DNA from: Sunxiuqinia sp965230765
GTDB lineage: Bacteria; Bacteroidota; Bacteroidia; Bacteroidales; Prolixibacteraceae
Assembly (NCBI GenBank): GCA_965230765.1
Contig: CBDDLR010000002.1
Location: 868,001 to 932,000, forward strand
Length of the DNA: 64,000 nucleotides
Reading direction: 5' to 3'
Below the pieces are notes generated by a model. The model saw nothing but the letters and a program-made list of their open reading frames with translations, was not told the DNA's origin and made no database searches. This document shows positions 15,695 to 24,988 of the stretch, one piece after another. The position numbers and the translations under genes were made by a program. Position 1 is the stretch's first letter; every line of letters begins with the position of its first letter.

Positions 15695-16912
15695 TTATTT
15701 CGAAGAGATTACTCCAGGCATCGGCTCCTGGTTGGTTAAAAAGTCTACAGAAGAATTATTGGTATCCATATACACCACTCGTCCATCAATAAATTCGCTT
15801 ACTTTTCTCCGAATTGATACTTTCTCACCAGATCCCCTATGCTGGATAAATCCAACATCAATTTCATCGTGTAATCGTTTGTAAACACCTAAGTCACTCA
15901 AAAAAGGGTTCTCCACTCCATCAATCACCCATTCCTTGGGAACCATAAAACAAGTAACTCTACTTCCTGACGTTTGGAGGTAATTATCTGGGTTTTCAAA
16001 AATTTGTTCAATGTTGTCAGATGGTAAATTAAATAGTATCGTAACCGTTCCTTTATTGGTGAATGGCATTCCATTCGCTCTTGGATCACTTGCTTTCTGC
16101 ATAAATATATTTGGCACCGATGGGATATCAACATATTTCCCATTTTCAAGATACATTTCCCAATCTGCAATAGACAGATCAATTGAATTTGGGTTTCCAT
16201 TCGGATCGTCACGATGGTTTAAACCTGATTGTGCAATGATAAATGATTCTCCCGGAAGGATTGGATACTCTTCTCCTGCTCCCGGAACAATGGCTACATA
16301 TCCCCACACGGGTATACGATCAAGCAAGTCCCCGTTTTCATCAACAAAAGGTGTAGGACGGAATGTTGAATTTGGATAAACCACACCGAAACAAATACCG
16401 TCAGCGTGCAATACCCTGTCTGTGTTGTTATATATTTCTACAAATTTATCTGCATTGTAAAGCTTATCATCAGGAGTCCTACTACTGGAACAGTACAATT
16501 CCTTAATAACAAAACCCTCCCCAGCAAAGGAATAATCCAATTTCAGCAAGTATTCATTTCCTGATTCGGTTATTAGCTCTCCATCTAGCTGGCGAACAAA
16601 AATGACCGATTTATTTACAAGCACGCCATTTATTTCAACCGATCGTTTTTCTGAAAAAGTTACGAGAACCCGATAATTGCCACCTCTCAAACCATGGCTT
16701 ACAACTCCCGAATTATCGGTTGTAAGAATGTACTCCCTGCCAGTTTGAATATTTGTAACAACAACCTTGGCACCTTCAACAGGGCTGCCCGATTCAAATT
16801 CATCAGGATATTCAACCCTAAAAGAAACGTTATGAACAGCAGGCAACTCATATTCATTGCATGAAACAACAATAAAAACTAAAATAACTAATTGTACAAT
16901 TGATTTTTTCAT
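15695..16912 (-). CDS. DUF4876-like surface lipoprotein
   Basis: The 405-residue protein has a lipoprotein signal peptide ending in Val-Val-Ser-Cys (Cys18). A Cna-B or carboxypeptidase-regulatory-like beta-sandwich follows (about 28-105), with Gly-Ala-Lys-Val-Val-Val-Thr-Asn and a Thr-Asp-Asn-Ser-Gly motif. Then comes a region resembling a lamin-tail-like domain (Lys-Glu-Leu-Tyr-Cys-Ser then Phe-Val-Glu-Ile-Tyr-Asn-Asn-Thr, from about 134), which is characteristic of DUF4876. It lies nine bases after the TonB receptor gene, and such lipoproteins are probably surface partners of the receptor. The ligand is unknown. Confidence 0.7.
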   Translation of the reverse strand: MKKSIVQLVILVFIVVSCNEYELPAVHNVSFRVEYPDEFESGSPVEGAKVVVTNIQTGREYILTTDNSGVVSHGLRGGNYRVLVTFSEKRSVEINGVLVNKSVIFVRQLDGELITESGNEYLLKLDYSFAGEGFVIKELYCSSSRTPDDKLYNADKFVEIYNNTDRVLHADGICFGVVYPNSTFRPTPFVDENGDLLDRIPVWGYVAIVPGAGEEYPILPGESFIIAQSGLNHRDDPNGNPNSIDLSIADWEMYLENGKYVDIPSVPNIFMQKASDPRANGMPFTNKGTVTILFNLPSDNIEQIFENPDNYLQTSGSRVTCFMVPKEWVIDGVENPFLSDLGVYKRLHDEIDVGFIQHRGSGEKVSIRRKVSEFIDGRVVYMDTNNSSVDFLTNQEPMPGVISSK

Positions 16913-16921
16913 GATAATCAG

Positions 16922-19780
16922 CTATAACTTCATTGACAATTCTGCTCCAAAAAACGGCTCACTGTTTCTTCGCACATAAATTCCTTCGCGTTCATTTAAA
17001 TGCCAAGGCCTAATATTAAAAAAGTTATTGGCATAAAAAGACAACCGAAATCGACTTGCTATATCTTTTGACACCTTTATGTTGCATAAAAAAAGTGATG
17101 GCAATTCCATCTCGTTAAACTCATACCCTTGGTTTTTGCTAATTGCGTTTTGATGTAATGGTTCTGAAAAATCACCAACAGAATATGTATGCTCAATCAT
17201 ATCATATCTCGTGTAAGTTTCAGGAACCTGATAATAAAAATCCCCTTCTTGATCATTCGCAAAAATTTCAGGGTTTCCAAGATATTCCCTTAACCCAGAC
17301 AACGTATACAGGTTATTGCCTGCGTAAACTTTTCTCCTGTTTTTTTCATACCAGACGACCTGACTTGTAAGTGTAACCAACATTTTAAGTTCCGGAACAT
17401 GGTTAACAATTGTGAGATTTGTATTCAATCTTTCATCAATAATGCTGTAGCCATTCCTGTCCGAAAACTTTACCACAAATGATTCGTCTTTGCTTACATT
17501 ATTCTCATATACCGTGTAATGAACCGATTTATAATATGGGGCATCTTCGATGGAAGATTCAGTCTTCAACCAGGCCCCTGAAATTAAGAAAGATGTATTT
17601 ATTGGATCTATTTTTCCAATATTTATGACATACTCAACACCTCTCTTAATCCTCTTTCTGGCATTCCTGTATTGCGAAAAAGCAACAAACTTAACCTCCT
17701 CTTGAAAACCAACCCTGGTTGCAGTTCCAGTTTGTTGATCATTGAAATAAATACCTTCACCTGAAATATAGTAGGGATTTAAACCTGAAGGAATATTGTC
17801 GTAATTGCGATATTGCATGGGATACAATGTCCTGTCCAGGATATAGCCCCCTTCATGCTCTTCGTAAAACCCTGTAAAATTCAATTTCACCTGACCAAGC
17901 TGAAGGTCTACTCCAGCTTCATACTTATTGCTTCTGGCGGGCTTTAATTGGTAATTCCTTGTGTCTTCAACAACACTTGTGGTTGTTACTATCAGGTCTG
18001 GATAATAATTAAAACTCACAACATCATTATACTTTTTGTCAGGGTACAAATGAAGCAATGTTGGTGATTTAGTGGTTTTCCCATAGCCAAACTTAAAACT
18101 CAAGTTACTAAGTAGTCGATTATTGTTTTGGTTAAGCATATTGTACCGGACATTTACCCTTGGATCAACAGACAAGTTACCATCTGTCGTAAAAACACCG
18201 GATGGTTGAATATTATCCATTCTTAAACCAGCCATGATATCAACCGATGTTGAACCTAGTTTTACAGAAGCATTATCTTCAATAAAAAAAGAAAATTGAT
18301 TTAATGAAGGAATATCAGTAAAAGGCCTTTGACGAACCCCAATCCCGGAAGGGGGCATGTTTGCATCAAACAAACGCCCACGTCCGTTATTCCCTGTTGT
18401 GCGCCATTCAGCACCAACTAGAATTCTATTTTTTACACCTACTGTTTGTTTTACAACCATCCCTTTAAGTTTCGCATAAAGTTGAAATGGTTTTCCATCA
18501 TAGCTAACTTCTGAATAATAGGTGGAAGGCACATAACCAACCTGATATTCCCCGTCTGTTTTTGAAGTGGAGTGGAAAGAAGCACCGGTAGAGCTACTCT
18601 CTAACGTTTTTTCAAATCCATTTTGCCAATCCTGAATATAAGCGAAATCAAGAGTAATGCTTTTTATAAATGGTTTGTTAAGCGACCAATTTGCTGAAAG
18701 CTTCCCCAAAATGCCGTACTCTTCCGAATAATGTTCTTCTTCCCTGTTCTCGTCAGGATCATCTTCATTGCTATCCTGATTGTATGAAAACTTCAGCTTA
18801 GCTTCAATATTTAGTGGGTTTGATTCCCTGAATAATGTCCGGGTGTATTTTGTATTCAAATTATTGCGGTCGTATAAATTTGTTTTTTTATAGATATGCT
18901 GAAATGCATGAGCATAATCCAAATCAATATTTACCACACCCAAATCATTACCCAGAAGAAAGCCTTTGCCAAGATAGGCTTGTTTTGTTTTTGGGTCTGC
19001 CTTCATTTTAACATGATAAGGCGATTGTCCAGACTTAGTTTTGATGTGCACAGCTCCAGAAGTGAGATTCCCATATTCAGCAGAAGGTATTCCAACATCA
19101 ACGGAGATTGATTCAATGTTATCGACAGAAATACTTCTGATATCCAAACCGGAACCAGCCACAGACGTTATTTTATTTGCAATATTGATACTCTGCTGAA
19201 GATTGCCATCATTCGAAATTGGTATATCATCAATTATCACAGGCGAGCCTAATGCGCTGTTTATATCACTACCAATTTCACGAATACTTACCCGGGCAGG
19301 ATCGCTTAAATTTGGATTTGTCAATAGATTTCCTGGCACTAGTTGCATAATATCTTTTAAACTTGATGCCTGAACATGATCAATTGCTTCACTTTTGATG
19401 AGAGAAGAAGTTGTACCACGAGAAGATTGTTCAGCAACAACAATAATTTCCTTTAAACCAAGGGACTGTTGCTTCAACTGAATATTTATTGAAATATTTT
19501 CTGATAAAGAAAGAGTAGTTGTATATTCTTTATACCCCAGGCATGTCACTGTCAGCTCATAGGTCCCGCTGGGTATTAAAGGGAATACAAACTCACCTTT
19601 TTTGTTGGAAGAAGTTCCAATGTACAATCCTTTGAGTGCAGCGTTAGCGTATATTATTGGCTTACCACTTTTCTCATCGGTTATTGTTCCTGAAACAGTA
19701 TGCAATTCTTGTGCAAAAGCATTTGAGCTACAAAGCATACAGACAAAAAATAAAAACCTATAAATTAGCTTTTTAGGCAT
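16922..19780 (-). CDS. TonB-dependent outer-membrane receptor
   Basis: The 952-residue protein carries a signal peptide (1-24), a carboxypeptidase-regulatory-like domain (about 27-110), a plug domain (about 125-250) and a barrel ending at residue 952. The plug shows Val-Pro-Gly-Asn, Ile-Arg-Glu-Ile-Gly and Val-Ile-Ile-Asp-Asp-Ile-Pro-Ile, and a Ser-Val-Asp-Val-Gly-Ile-Pro-Ser-Ala-Glu-Tyr-Gly segment typical of TonB receptors. The final strand ends Ala-Glu-Leu-Ser-Met-Lys-Leu. The ATG at 19780 is used; a TTG one codon upstream gives no advantage. There is no SusD-like partner, so this is not a standard polysaccharide locus. It heads the genes for a lipoprotein, a barrel and an ABC-2 system. 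Substrate uptake (metal, haem or peptide) is only a guess. Confidence 0.92.
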   Translation of the reverse strand: MPKKLIYRFLFFVCMLCSSNAFAQELHTVSGTITDEKSGKPIIYANAALKGLYIGTSSNKKGEFVFPLIPSGTYELTVTCLGYKEYTTTLSLSENISINIQLKQQSLGLKEIIVVAEQSSRGTTSSLIKSEAIDHVQASSLKDIMQLVPGNLLTNPNLSDPARVSIREIGSDINSALGSPVIIDDIPISNDGNLQQSINIANKITSVAGSGLDIRSISVDNIESISVDVGIPSAEYGNLTSGAVHIKTKSGQSPYHVKMKADPKTKQAYLGKGFLLGNDLGVVNIDLDYAHAFQHIYKKTNLYDRNNLNTKYTRTLFRESNPLNIEAKLKFSYNQDSNEDDPDENREEEHYSEEYGILGKLSANWSLNKPFIKSITLDFAYIQDWQNGFEKTLESSSTGASFHSTSKTDGEYQVGYVPSTYYSEVSYDGKPFQLYAKLKGMVVKQTVGVKNRILVGAEWRTTGNNGRGRLFDANMPPSGIGVRQRPFTDIPSLNQFSFFIEDNASVKLGSTSVDIMAGLRMDNIQPSGVFTTDGNLSVDPRVNVRYNMLNQNNNRLLSNLSFKFGYGKTTKSPTLLHLYPDKKYNDVVSFNYYPDLIVTTTSVVEDTRNYQLKPARSNKYEAGVDLQLGQVKLNFTGFYEEHEGGYILDRTLYPMQYRNYDNIPSGLNPYYISGEGIYFNDQQTGTATRVGFQEEVKFVAFSQYRNARKRIKRGVEYVINIGKIDPINTSFLISGAWLKTESSIEDAPYYKSVHYTVYENNVSKDESFVVKFSDRNGYSIIDERLNTNLTIVNHVPELKMLVTLTSQVVWYEKNRRKVYAGNNLYTLSGLREYLGNPEIFANDQEGDFYYQVPETYTRYDMIEHTYSVGDFSEPLHQNAISKNQGYEFNEMELPSLFLCNIKVSKDIASRFRLSFYANNFFNIRPWHLNEREGIYVRRNSEPFFGAELSMKL

Positions 19781-19882
19781 CAAGGGGTTAGTTCTAATTA
19801 AAACTACAATTAACTACTGCACTATTTATCAATTAAATATCAACAAATAGCAACCTGCGATTTTAAATATAACTATTTATTA

Positions 19883-22213
19883 TTATCTAAAAACAACTTT
19901 GTCGGTATATCTTTTCCCCCTTATTGAACTAGAAATAATATATATTCCCGGTGTGAACGAACTATTCTGGAATATGCACCGGTCATTGTTCGGTTCTTTG
20001 ACTGAAATCAGCTGACCAGAAAGATTGTAGACGTAACATTTATCAATATTCTTATCTGAAGCAACAACTATGCGATCATCACCATATAATATCCTAACCT
20101 CATTGGCTAATATCTCATCATGCACCCAAACTTTTAAATCCAACGATGAAACAGGTAGTGTGTAGTATTTCCCCTTTGCTAATGCATAAACCTTTTCGCC
20201 ATAAACACCCCCAATTTCAAAAGTAGTTGAAGGTGTAGCACAATTTTCCCAGGTCTCCCCTTCATCATTCGTAAAATATGACTTGGTTGAATTTCCGAGA
20301 ATCATATAGGAGTTTATATCGAACTTGTAAAAGTCATTAGCGCCCACTGGACCAACAAACGAAAGAAATGATTCCCCTCCATCTATCGATCTCCAAATGC
20401 TGTCAGATATTGTTGTTAAAAATACTTCATTCTCATCTCCTAATAATACTTCAGAAATATACATAGCATCATCTTCACCTTCATCCAGCTTAGCGTACAT
20501 ATTCACAAAGGATTCTCCGCCATCAACAGACTTTTGGAATAGCTGTTTACCAACAACATACCCAGTATCCCCATCAAATTTAATATCTTGAACATATTTT
20601 TTACTAAAATCCTCGGATACAACATACCAGTTTTTACCATTATCATTCGTTTTAAAAATACGGGAATGTTCTGCCTTTTCAGTTCCTGTGAAATTGTACC
20701 ATCGAGCATATACTAACAAAGTATCTTCGTTTAGACATTCAATTACCTGAGGATTTAACCCGTAGCAATCAGGATGATTTGGATTTCTGGTAACATCTGT
20801 TTCATCAGCTAACCCAATTTTAGCCATGTCAATATCATTCCAGGTTTCCCAATTATCGTTAGTGTAAAAAATTCCACCAGAATAATAAATATCATTATTT
20901 TCGGAGCTAGCAGGATAGTCTACCAGTTTAATCCGATTAAAACATGCGTATGCGATATCTCCTCTACTACTCAGGTTATTAAAATCAATATCATCATCCC
21001 AACCTGCAATATAGGGCAACTCAACATCATCCCAACTTAGGCCACCGTCATTCGTTATTTTGGCAATTTGAGAGTTTCCAACAACAAGCATAGAGTAATC
21101 ATCATAAATGTGTGCTTTTTGCAAATTCCCATCCCCAATCATTTTTGTTTTCCAGTTGTAATTACCATCAATCAAATCTGTTGTGGCAATTTTATATATG
21201 CTGTCTTGCGATAAGATATTGAGTGAGTCATTAAATACACCTGCAATATCCCAAATTAGCACATCTAATAAACAATCATTCCAGCTTGCACCATTGTCTG
21301 TAGATACCCTGGAATTATTTTTCCCGCCCACCAATACAAGTGTTGTGTCATTAACTGGAAGAATATCCCAACCACCTATAGAGCCTAAAGTCTCATATTT
21401 ACTAAAGGAAGAACCACTGTCATTAGAAATGTATGCACCGTCCCTTGTCGTTGAAACATAAAAACTGGTATCAGTTATTAGTTCAACTTCTGAAATAAAA
21501 GCTTTACTATCATCAACTAGATTGGCTATTAGATCTAAAGGCTCCCCTCCCTTTAATAAAACTTTTAAAAAAATATCTGAGCCACCAATATAAGCGGTGC
21601 TATCCCCCACTGAAATGGTCGTAACGGAATTTCCTTCCAAATCACCAGTAATATTTGTCCAGTTTAGTCCTCCATTTGTTGTTTTGAAAACTGCTGAATG
21701 ATCTACGCCACCATATTCTTTCCATTTCAAGCCACATAGCGCAATAGTATCATTTACACATTCTATAGACTGAAAATAATATCCATATGCTTTATCTGCA
21801 TTGGGATCTACAGTTGGGTCACTTCCTTCACCAAGTCCGTTTAAATCAAGTTCAATCCAGGTCGTTCCCCCATCCAAAGTTTTATAAATAACTCCTTCAG
21901 CATATACATCTTCTCTCGCATCGTACAGTTTTTCCCTTCCTGCAATCATGTATCCTACATCTCCACATATACTTAAATCAGTATAATCAAAAACGGGCCT
22001 TACCATATCAAGTTGATTCCAGGTGTCTCCATTATCAGTTGATTTTAGGAAGGTATTTCCATAGCCTGTAATTATTGCCTCTGAGCCATTTACAGACATT
22101 TTCTGCAGGACGTTAGTTGTACCTAAATCATGAGTTTCCCAGTCAAAAGAAATTTGGGAATATGATACCAGAGACATGAGTGATATACTAAAAATTAAAG
22201 TAAAAGTTTTCAT
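19883..22213 (-). CDS. T9SS-exported protein with about eleven Asp-box repeats
   Basis: The 776-residue protein has a signal peptide (about 1-19), then repeated units of the form Ser/Thr-x-Asp-x-Gly-x-Ser/Thr-Trp/Phe. I count about eleven, spread from residue 45 to about 670. These BNR/Asp-box repeats build sialidase- or YCF48-like beta-propellers. The C-terminus (about the last 80 residues) is a type A type IX secretion sorting domain: Val-Tyr-Asn-Leu-Ser-Gly-Gln-Leu, then Pro-Gly-Ile-Tyr-Ile-Ile, ending Lys-Val-Val-Phe-Arg. The protein is therefore exported to the surface. No sialidase catalytic residues are obvious, so a binding or structural role is as likely. The ATG at 22213 is used instead of a GTG two codons upstream. 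Confidence 0.88.
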   Translation of the reverse strand: MKTFTLIFSISLMSLVSYSQISFDWETHDLGTTNVLQKMSVNGSEAIITGYGNTFLKSTDNGDTWNQLDMVRPVFDYTDLSICGDVGYMIAGREKLYDAREDVYAEGVIYKTLDGGTTWIELDLNGLGEGSDPTVDPNADKAYGYYFQSIECVNDTIALCGLKWKEYGGVDHSAVFKTTNGGLNWTNITGDLEGNSVTTISVGDSTAYIGGSDIFLKVLLKGGEPLDLIANLVDDSKAFISEVELITDTSFYVSTTRDGAYISNDSGSSFSKYETLGSIGGWDILPVNDTTLVLVGGKNNSRVSTDNGASWNDCLLDVLIWDIAGVFNDSLNILSQDSIYKIATTDLIDGNYNWKTKMIGDGNLQKAHIYDDYSMLVVGNSQIAKITNDGGLSWDDVELPYIAGWDDDIDFNNLSSRGDIAYACFNRIKLVDYPASSENNDIYYSGGIFYTNDNWETWNDIDMAKIGLADETDVTRNPNHPDCYGLNPQVIECLNEDTLLVYARWYNFTGTEKAEHSRIFKTNDNGKNWYVVSEDFSKKYVQDIKFDGDTGYVVGKQLFQKSVDGGESFVNMYAKLDEGEDDAMYISEVLLGDENEVFLTTISDSIWRSIDGGESFLSFVGPVGANDFYKFDINSYMILGNSTKSYFTNDEGETWENCATPSTTFEIGGVYGEKVYALAKGKYYTLPVSSLDLKVWVHDEILANEVRILYGDDRIVVASDKNIDKCYVYNLSGQLISVKEPNNDRCIFQNSSFTPGIYIISSSIRGKRYTDKVVFR

Positions 22214-22240
22214 AAGCACAACTTTTATCGAGCAACTTTT

Positions 22241-22675
22241 CTAATCACTCTTTTTTCTTTTTTCCAACTCTTTATTTTTTAAAAACTCCATGGCTTCTTC
22301 TTTCGTAAGAAAAAGGTCACCATCTTTTTCCCACCATTTTTCGCCATATGTTAAACCAAGCCTTTCACAACCAACGCTATCTAGAACTTGAACCCTTTCT
22401 ATTGCTTTCATTTGGATGCTGTCACTCTTTATGCGCAAAATGATTGATTTCACGGGATTACCTTTTTCAAATCGACCATCCCTGTGGTATTCCACTACCC
22501 CATAGCACTTTTTCCCAATTTCAGCCCAATTACCTAGCCGTTGCATCAAGGTGTCATTGAGTATAATTTCTTCCTCCTGAAATTCATAGGTCTGTTTTTC
22601 TTTGGAAACTCCAGAAGAATTACATCCCAATACGATAAATAGGGTAATTGAAATTAGAATACACTTAACAGGCAT
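22241..22675 (-). CDS. Small lipoprotein of unknown function
   Basis: The 144-residue protein has a signal peptide ending Val-Leu-Gly-Cys (Cys18), so it should be lipid-anchored. The mature part is charged and contains Cys58 and Cys104, a Gly-Lys-Lys-Cys-Tyr-Gly-Val segment, and a Lys/Glu-rich C-terminal helix. I recognise no family. It lies 27 bases upstream of the Asp-box protein gene in the same direction and is probably the first gene of that transcript. On the minus strand a TAnnTTTG match lies upstream, but it lacks a clear -33 box. Confidence 0.7.
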   Translation of the reverse strand: MPVKCILISITLFIVLGCNSSGVSKEKQTYEFQEEEIILNDTLMQRLGNWAEIGKKCYGVVEYHRDGRFEKGNPVKSIILRIKSDSIQMKAIERVQVLDSVGCERLGLTYGEKWWEKDGDLFLTKEEAMEFLKNKELEKRKKSD

Positions 22676-22914
22676 TTCTATCTGTTTTCAGAAAAACTCA
22701 GTTTTACACTCTTAACTTTATAATCTTGCGCAAATTAAGGTTCAAAAATAATAAAATGATTTGGATATCTTAATCCAATAACAGAACATACAGTAATTTA
22801 TGCTTTTTCAATAACAAAGATGAGCTGTGGTTTTGTTTTATCAGCAAAAACGTAGACTCAACGGCTTTTCAGTTTTAATAAGAATACTAAATTTGATGTT
22901 CTAAAATTTTAAGC
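22676..22914. other. Intergenic region between divergent envelope genes
   Basis: The 239-base region holds the start regions of a leftward lipoprotein gene and a rightward membrane-protein gene. On the plus strand TAAATTTG at 22888-22895 matches the -7 consensus, 20 bases before the TTG start of the rightward gene. I see no other repeated or structured element. Confidence 0.45.
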
Positions 22915-24978
22915 TTGGAATTATTCTTTAAATCCGCAATCGTAATCCCGGTACTCATCCTATCGGCACTAGTGGCATTCGGTGTTGTTTACTTTCAATA
23001 TCAGAAAGACAAAGATCAACTCCTAACAAAAAACCAACGATTAATCCTTTCTGCTCTTCGATTTACAGCCGTATTTCTAACAGCTATACTACTGAGTGGA
23101 GTTTCGATTAAACTTTTAAAATCAAAACGAATAAGCCCAAAAATCATATTGGCTGTCGATAGTTCAAAATCTATGCAGCCATGGATATCAGAGGTTGATA
23201 GTCTGGTTAATCAAATCTCAAGCCGTTATAACAAAGTTGACCTTCATCACTGGAAACTTGGGGGCGAAGCAACAAAAACCGAGGAATATTCTTTTGATGA
23301 AAATGAATCAAACTACAGCGAATTTCTCAACAAAGTATCCAACAATTATTTAAATCAAAACTTGGCCGGCATTATTTTATTGGGTGATGGAATATTTAAC
23401 AAAGGATCTGATCCATTATTCCTAAGTAAATCTTTTCCCTTTCCTGTGCATTGTATTGGAATTGGTGACAGTATGCAAAAAATTGACGCTGCTATAAAAA
23501 AGGTAGAACACAACCCTTCTTGCTTTCTCGGAAATCAGTTTCCTGTTGAAATTGGCATTGATTTTTCAATGGCACTCGGAAACCTTGCAACAATAAGTAT
23601 TGAAAAAGACAGCAAACAGATTTTTTCAAAACAATTTCAAATCACTTCTGATCGCCAGTTTCTTTATGAAATAATAAGGATTAAAGCTGAAGAACCGGGA
23701 ATAAACACATACAGTTTATCCATTACTGGACTTGACAATGAGGTTGACCTGGATAACAACATTTATGAATTTTCATTGACTGTTCATGCACAAAAACAAA
23801 AAATATTGATATTGGGTGCAAGCGCCCATCCGGACATCTCTGCCATTAACAGAGCATTAAAGTCAAATCAAAACTATGAAATTGACATTGCTACAGGAGC
23901 CAACAACAATATTGAGTTTGAAAGCTATGATTTGATAGTTGCTAATCAAGTTCCAGATGGGACACCGGAATTCCTTGAAATAACAAAGAATATAATTGAC
24001 AGCAAAAAACCTGTGCTTTTTATTGTTGGCGGACAAAGCTCAACCCAGCACTTCAACCAAATACAGGAAAGTGTAGATTTACCAAGCAGCATTGTTTTTG
24101 AAAATGCAGCAGCTTCATTCAATAAGCAATTCAGCCAATTTGCGATTGATCAAGAAATAATGGAGGCTTTTGAAGAGCTTCCACCGTTAACTTCGTTGCT
24201 TGGCAATGTTGAATTTGGCACTGATCAGAACGTTCTGTTTTATCAAAAAGTGAAAGGCATAAGAACGGGCAATCCTTTAATCGCATTAGGGTTAACAAAT
24301 AAAAAAAGGGCCGGATATATTTTAGGGGAAGGAATATGGCGTTGGCGTATCTATGATTACCTGCAAAACGGGAACCATGATCATTTTGACAAGCTGATAC
24401 AAAAGACTGTTAATTTCCTAATTATTAAGCCGAATGAAGACATCTTCAACATTTACACATCAGAGATTTATGATGAAAATGATCCCGTGAGAATTCAAGC
24501 CGAGTTATTTAATGCCAGCAATGAATTGATTAACGAACCTGATGTTGAAATAAAAATCTACTCAAATGACAGCACTGAATATGCTTACTTTTTCAGCAAA
24601 AACAAATCCGGTTATAGCTTAAACGCCGGAAAATTACCTGTTGGAACTTATACTTTTCAGGCTAACACAAAAATGGGAGAAGAAACTTTAAGCAAAAATG
24701 GTTTCTTTCGGATTGCACCTTCGCAAAACGAACTGATGAACCAACAAGCTAATTTTCAGTTAATGAGCCAACTTAGTAGAAATACCGGAGGGAAATTCAT
24801 CACCCCAGAAAATTTAGAAGATCTGTATAAAAACATTGAAGCAAGTGGTTTTCTAAAAAAGCAAAAGGTTCAACAGGTAAGTTTCCTAAGCCTAATCGAT
24901 ATTAGATTGTTATTAGCTATGATTGTAGCTCTCTTGAGTGTGGAATGGTTTTTGCGAAAATATTTAGGAACATATTAA
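22915..24978 (+). CDS. Membrane protein with von Willebrand factor A-like domain
   Basis: The 687-residue protein has two N-terminal transmembrane segments (about 5-27 and 43-66) and one at the C-terminus (about 659-677). In between is a VWA-like domain whose metal site Asp-Ser-Ser-Lys-Ser fits the MIDAS pattern Asp-x-Ser-x-Ser (about 82-86). A glutamine-amidotransferase-like fold (about 295-400) may follow, since it has Lys-Ile-Leu-Ile-Leu-Gly-Ala-Ser. The start is a TTG at 22915: no in-frame ATG exists between the upstream stop and residue 87, and the first transmembrane helix needs this start. Related Bacteroidota proteins are called BatA-like or hypothetical. The function is unknown. Confidence 0.8.
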   Translation: MELFFKSAIVIPVLILSALVAFGVVYFQYQKDKDQLLTKNQRLILSALRFTAVFLTAILLSGVSIKLLKSKRISPKIILAVDSSKSMQPWISEVDSLVNQISSRYNKVDLHHWKLGGEATKTEEYSFDENESNYSEFLNKVSNNYLNQNLAGIILLGDGIFNKGSDPLFLSKSFPFPVHCIGIGDSMQKIDAAIKKVEHNPSCFLGNQFPVEIGIDFSMALGNLATISIEKDSKQIFSKQFQITSDRQFLYEIIRIKAEEPGINTYSLSITGLDNEVDLDNNIYEFSLTVHAQKQKILILGASAHPDISAINRALKSNQNYEIDIATGANNNIEFESYDLIVANQVPDGTPEFLEITKNIIDSKKPVLFIVGGQSSTQHFNQIQESVDLPSSIVFENAAASFNKQFSQFAIDQEIMEAFEELPPLTSLLGNVEFGTDQNVLFYQKVKGIRTGNPLIALGLTNKKRAGYILGEGIWRWRIYDYLQNGNHDHFDKLIQKTVNFLIIKPNEDIFNIYTSEIYDENDPVRIQAELFNASNELINEPDVEIKIYSNDSTEYAYFFSKNKSGYSLNAGKLPVGTYTFQANTKMGEETLSKNGFFRIAPSQNELMNQQANFQLMSQLSRNTGGKFITPENLEDLYKNIEASGFLKKQKVQQVSFLSLIDIRLLLAMIVALLSVEWFLRKYLGTY

Positions 24979-24988
24979 TCCTCGTCCA

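Noticed and set aside
19883..22213. Repeated motifs that could suggest a CRISPR-like or tandem DNA repeat
   Set aside because: The repetition is at protein level (Asp-box units of variable spacing); the DNA repeats are neither identical nor regularly spaced.
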